DNA from: CAZIPN01 sp964541225
Lineage (GTDB): Bacteria > Actinomycetota > Coriobacteriia > Anaerosomatales > JAAXUF01
Direction of reading: 5' to 3'
Length of the DNA stretch: 64,000 bases
Assembly (NCBI GenBank): GCA_964541225.1
Contig: CAZIPN010000010.1
Span: 1 to 64,000 of the forward strand
In this document: one piece after another, positions 63,380 to 64,000 of the stretch
Numbering within the stretch: the first letter of the stretch is position 1
Layout of the letters: every line of letters begins with the position of its first letter
Made by a program: the position numbers and the translations under genes
The notes under the pieces: generated by a model
Seen by the model: only the letters and a program-made list of their open reading frames with translations
Database searches by the model: none
Told to the model about the DNA's origin: nothing

Positions 63380-63901
63380 TTAGGGAACCAGGCCCGGTAA
63401 CTCCTCGATCAGGGCCTCCGCCTCACCGGGCGCAGCTTCGGCCCATCCTTTCAGGGATTCGCCTGCTTGGTTGATGTAGATCCCGCCCTGCTCGGCCATG
63501 TACTCGGCCATATCGCCATTCTCCTTGGTGTAGAACGTGCGGAGGTTGCCATTCTGATAGTAGACCCCGAATTGACTAGTCTCAGGATCTCCGATCCAAA
63601 CCCTGTCAGCGCCGACGGCGGAGCGAACGATGAATTCACCGTCTGCCGCCTGGGATCGAAATGCCTGGCCAGCATCGACCCATTCCTGCGGTGTTTCATA
63701 AGGTCCGGAGGGGTCAAACTGATGCTTGCGGAAATGAGTCATTGGATTGTCCCAAGAACCACCATAACCAGGTATCGCCTCCGCCACGAAGAACGCGCTT
63801 GCCGAACCGGGCGGGCAAGCGCAATGGTCGGCGGCGCCAGCATCGACCGCAAGTACTTGTCCGTCTTGAGCAGTGTCGGGTTCGTCACGCCTCAGCCTCA
63901 C
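63380..63901 (-). pseudogene. Truncated polymorphic toxin C-terminal domain
   Basis: From about residue 40 the product reads like the C-terminal tip of a polymorphic toxin: 'PMTHFRKHQFDPSGPYETPQEWVDAGQAF', then 'VWIGDPETSQFGVYYQNGNLRTFYTKE'. This His/Lys-led pattern is common in predicted RNase toxins of the BECR/Ntox group. The first 35-40 residues are antisense to an IS481 fragment and are not toxin-like, so the long N-terminal export and linker regions of the original gene are lost. No ribosome site is seen. A free-standing cassette or a toxin pseudogene are both possible. Confidence 0.6.
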
Positions 63902-64000
63902 AAGCGCCCTCGCAGCTCGTGGATACGCTTCGAGGCCGCACTCCCCAACGAGCGCTGGCAGTCCGACAGGCCCAGATCGACGCGTTCGTGAAGCGCTACA
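63797..64000 (+). mobile_element. IS481-family transposase fragment with internal deletion, cut by the window edge
   Basis: The plus strand encodes 'FVTPQPHKRPRSSWIRFEA' and 'LPNERWQSD', the segment joining the HTH and DDE core of IS481 transposases. Immediately after, in another frame, comes 'QAQIDAFVKRY', which belongs near the C terminus. Most of the catalytic core is therefore missing, and no complete gene can be present. The left boundary is approximate. It overlaps the start of the toxin-like frame on the other strand. Confidence 0.75.

Overview
The window is high-GC bacterial chromosome. The gene content and style suggest an anaerobic or facultative actinobacterium, perhaps a deep-branching Coriobacteriia-type lineage. 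The supporting signs are very high GC with GTG/TTG starts, several starts that look leaderless, TipA-type MerR and Rrf2 regulators, arginine deiminase, 2-hydroxyacyl-CoA-dehydratase-type activation proteins and many GAF/PAS/GGDEF signalling proteins. The lineage is an inference. No 16S rRNA or tRNA gene is present; the only structural RNA seen is the small SRP RNA at the left edge.

Layout. 0-5.3 kb: SRP RNA (ffs) and a 1677-aa multi-GAF/PAS PP2C phosphatase. 5.4-13.8 kb: baeRF (eRF1-like) protein, DedA membrane protein, nitroreductase-like protein, TIGR01777 epimerase with an acidic tail, DEAD-box helicase, lipoprotein, and an ArsS-like radical SAM gene overlapping an AlkD-like DNA repair gene. 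13.8-21.2 kb: membrane-anchored NTF2-like protein, alpha/beta hydrolase, an ABC exporter (FtsX-like permease plus ATPase) under a TetR regulator with a clear operator, and a GNAT plus ABC-ATPase pair. 21.3-25.8 kb: small unknown protein, large alkaline-phosphatase-like membrane protein, TipA-type MerR regulator with a textbook 19-bp-spacer operator, double-CDGSH protein. 26-31.6 kb: polyphosphate operon CHAD-ppx-ppk. 31.7-40.9 kb: Rrf2 regulator, typA/bipA, ATC-hydrolase-like protein, arginine deiminase, FMN reductase, tandem SnoaL-like protein, GH26-like glycosidase, Hsp20, DUF72. 41-49.4 kb: TPR-GGDEF cyclase, MalY-type lyase/aminotransferase, lipoprotein polysaccharide deacetylase, acyltransferase-3 protein with an apparent ATC start, slipin, cold-shock protein, PAS-GGDEF cyclase. 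49.5-57.2 kb: B12-binding radical SAM enzyme, lipoprotein and a multipass membrane protein, a decayed FIST-GGDEF gene, NlpC/P60 hydrolase and a large polysaccharide deacetylase. 57.4-62.5 kb: overlapping three-gene 2-hydroxyacyl-CoA-dehydratase-like operon and a DrrA-type ABC exporter. 62.5-64 kb: a decay island with two IS481-type transposase remnants around a truncated polymorphic-toxin tail and its probable immunity gene.

How the parts fit. Much of the window concerns envelope and stress functions: polyphosphate storage, cell-wall hydrolases and deacetylases, exporters, chaperone and cold-shock proteins, with c-di-GMP and PP2C signalling. Translational coupling through 4-bp ATGA/GTGA overlaps is common (radical SAM/AlkD, ABC exporter, GNAT/ABC, CHAD/ppx, the dehydratase-like trio), so these pairs are probably co-expressed. 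Intergenic hairpins without U-tracts recur between convergent or tandem genes; canonical U-tract terminators are few. Most starts were assigned from visible Shine-Dalgarno sequences.
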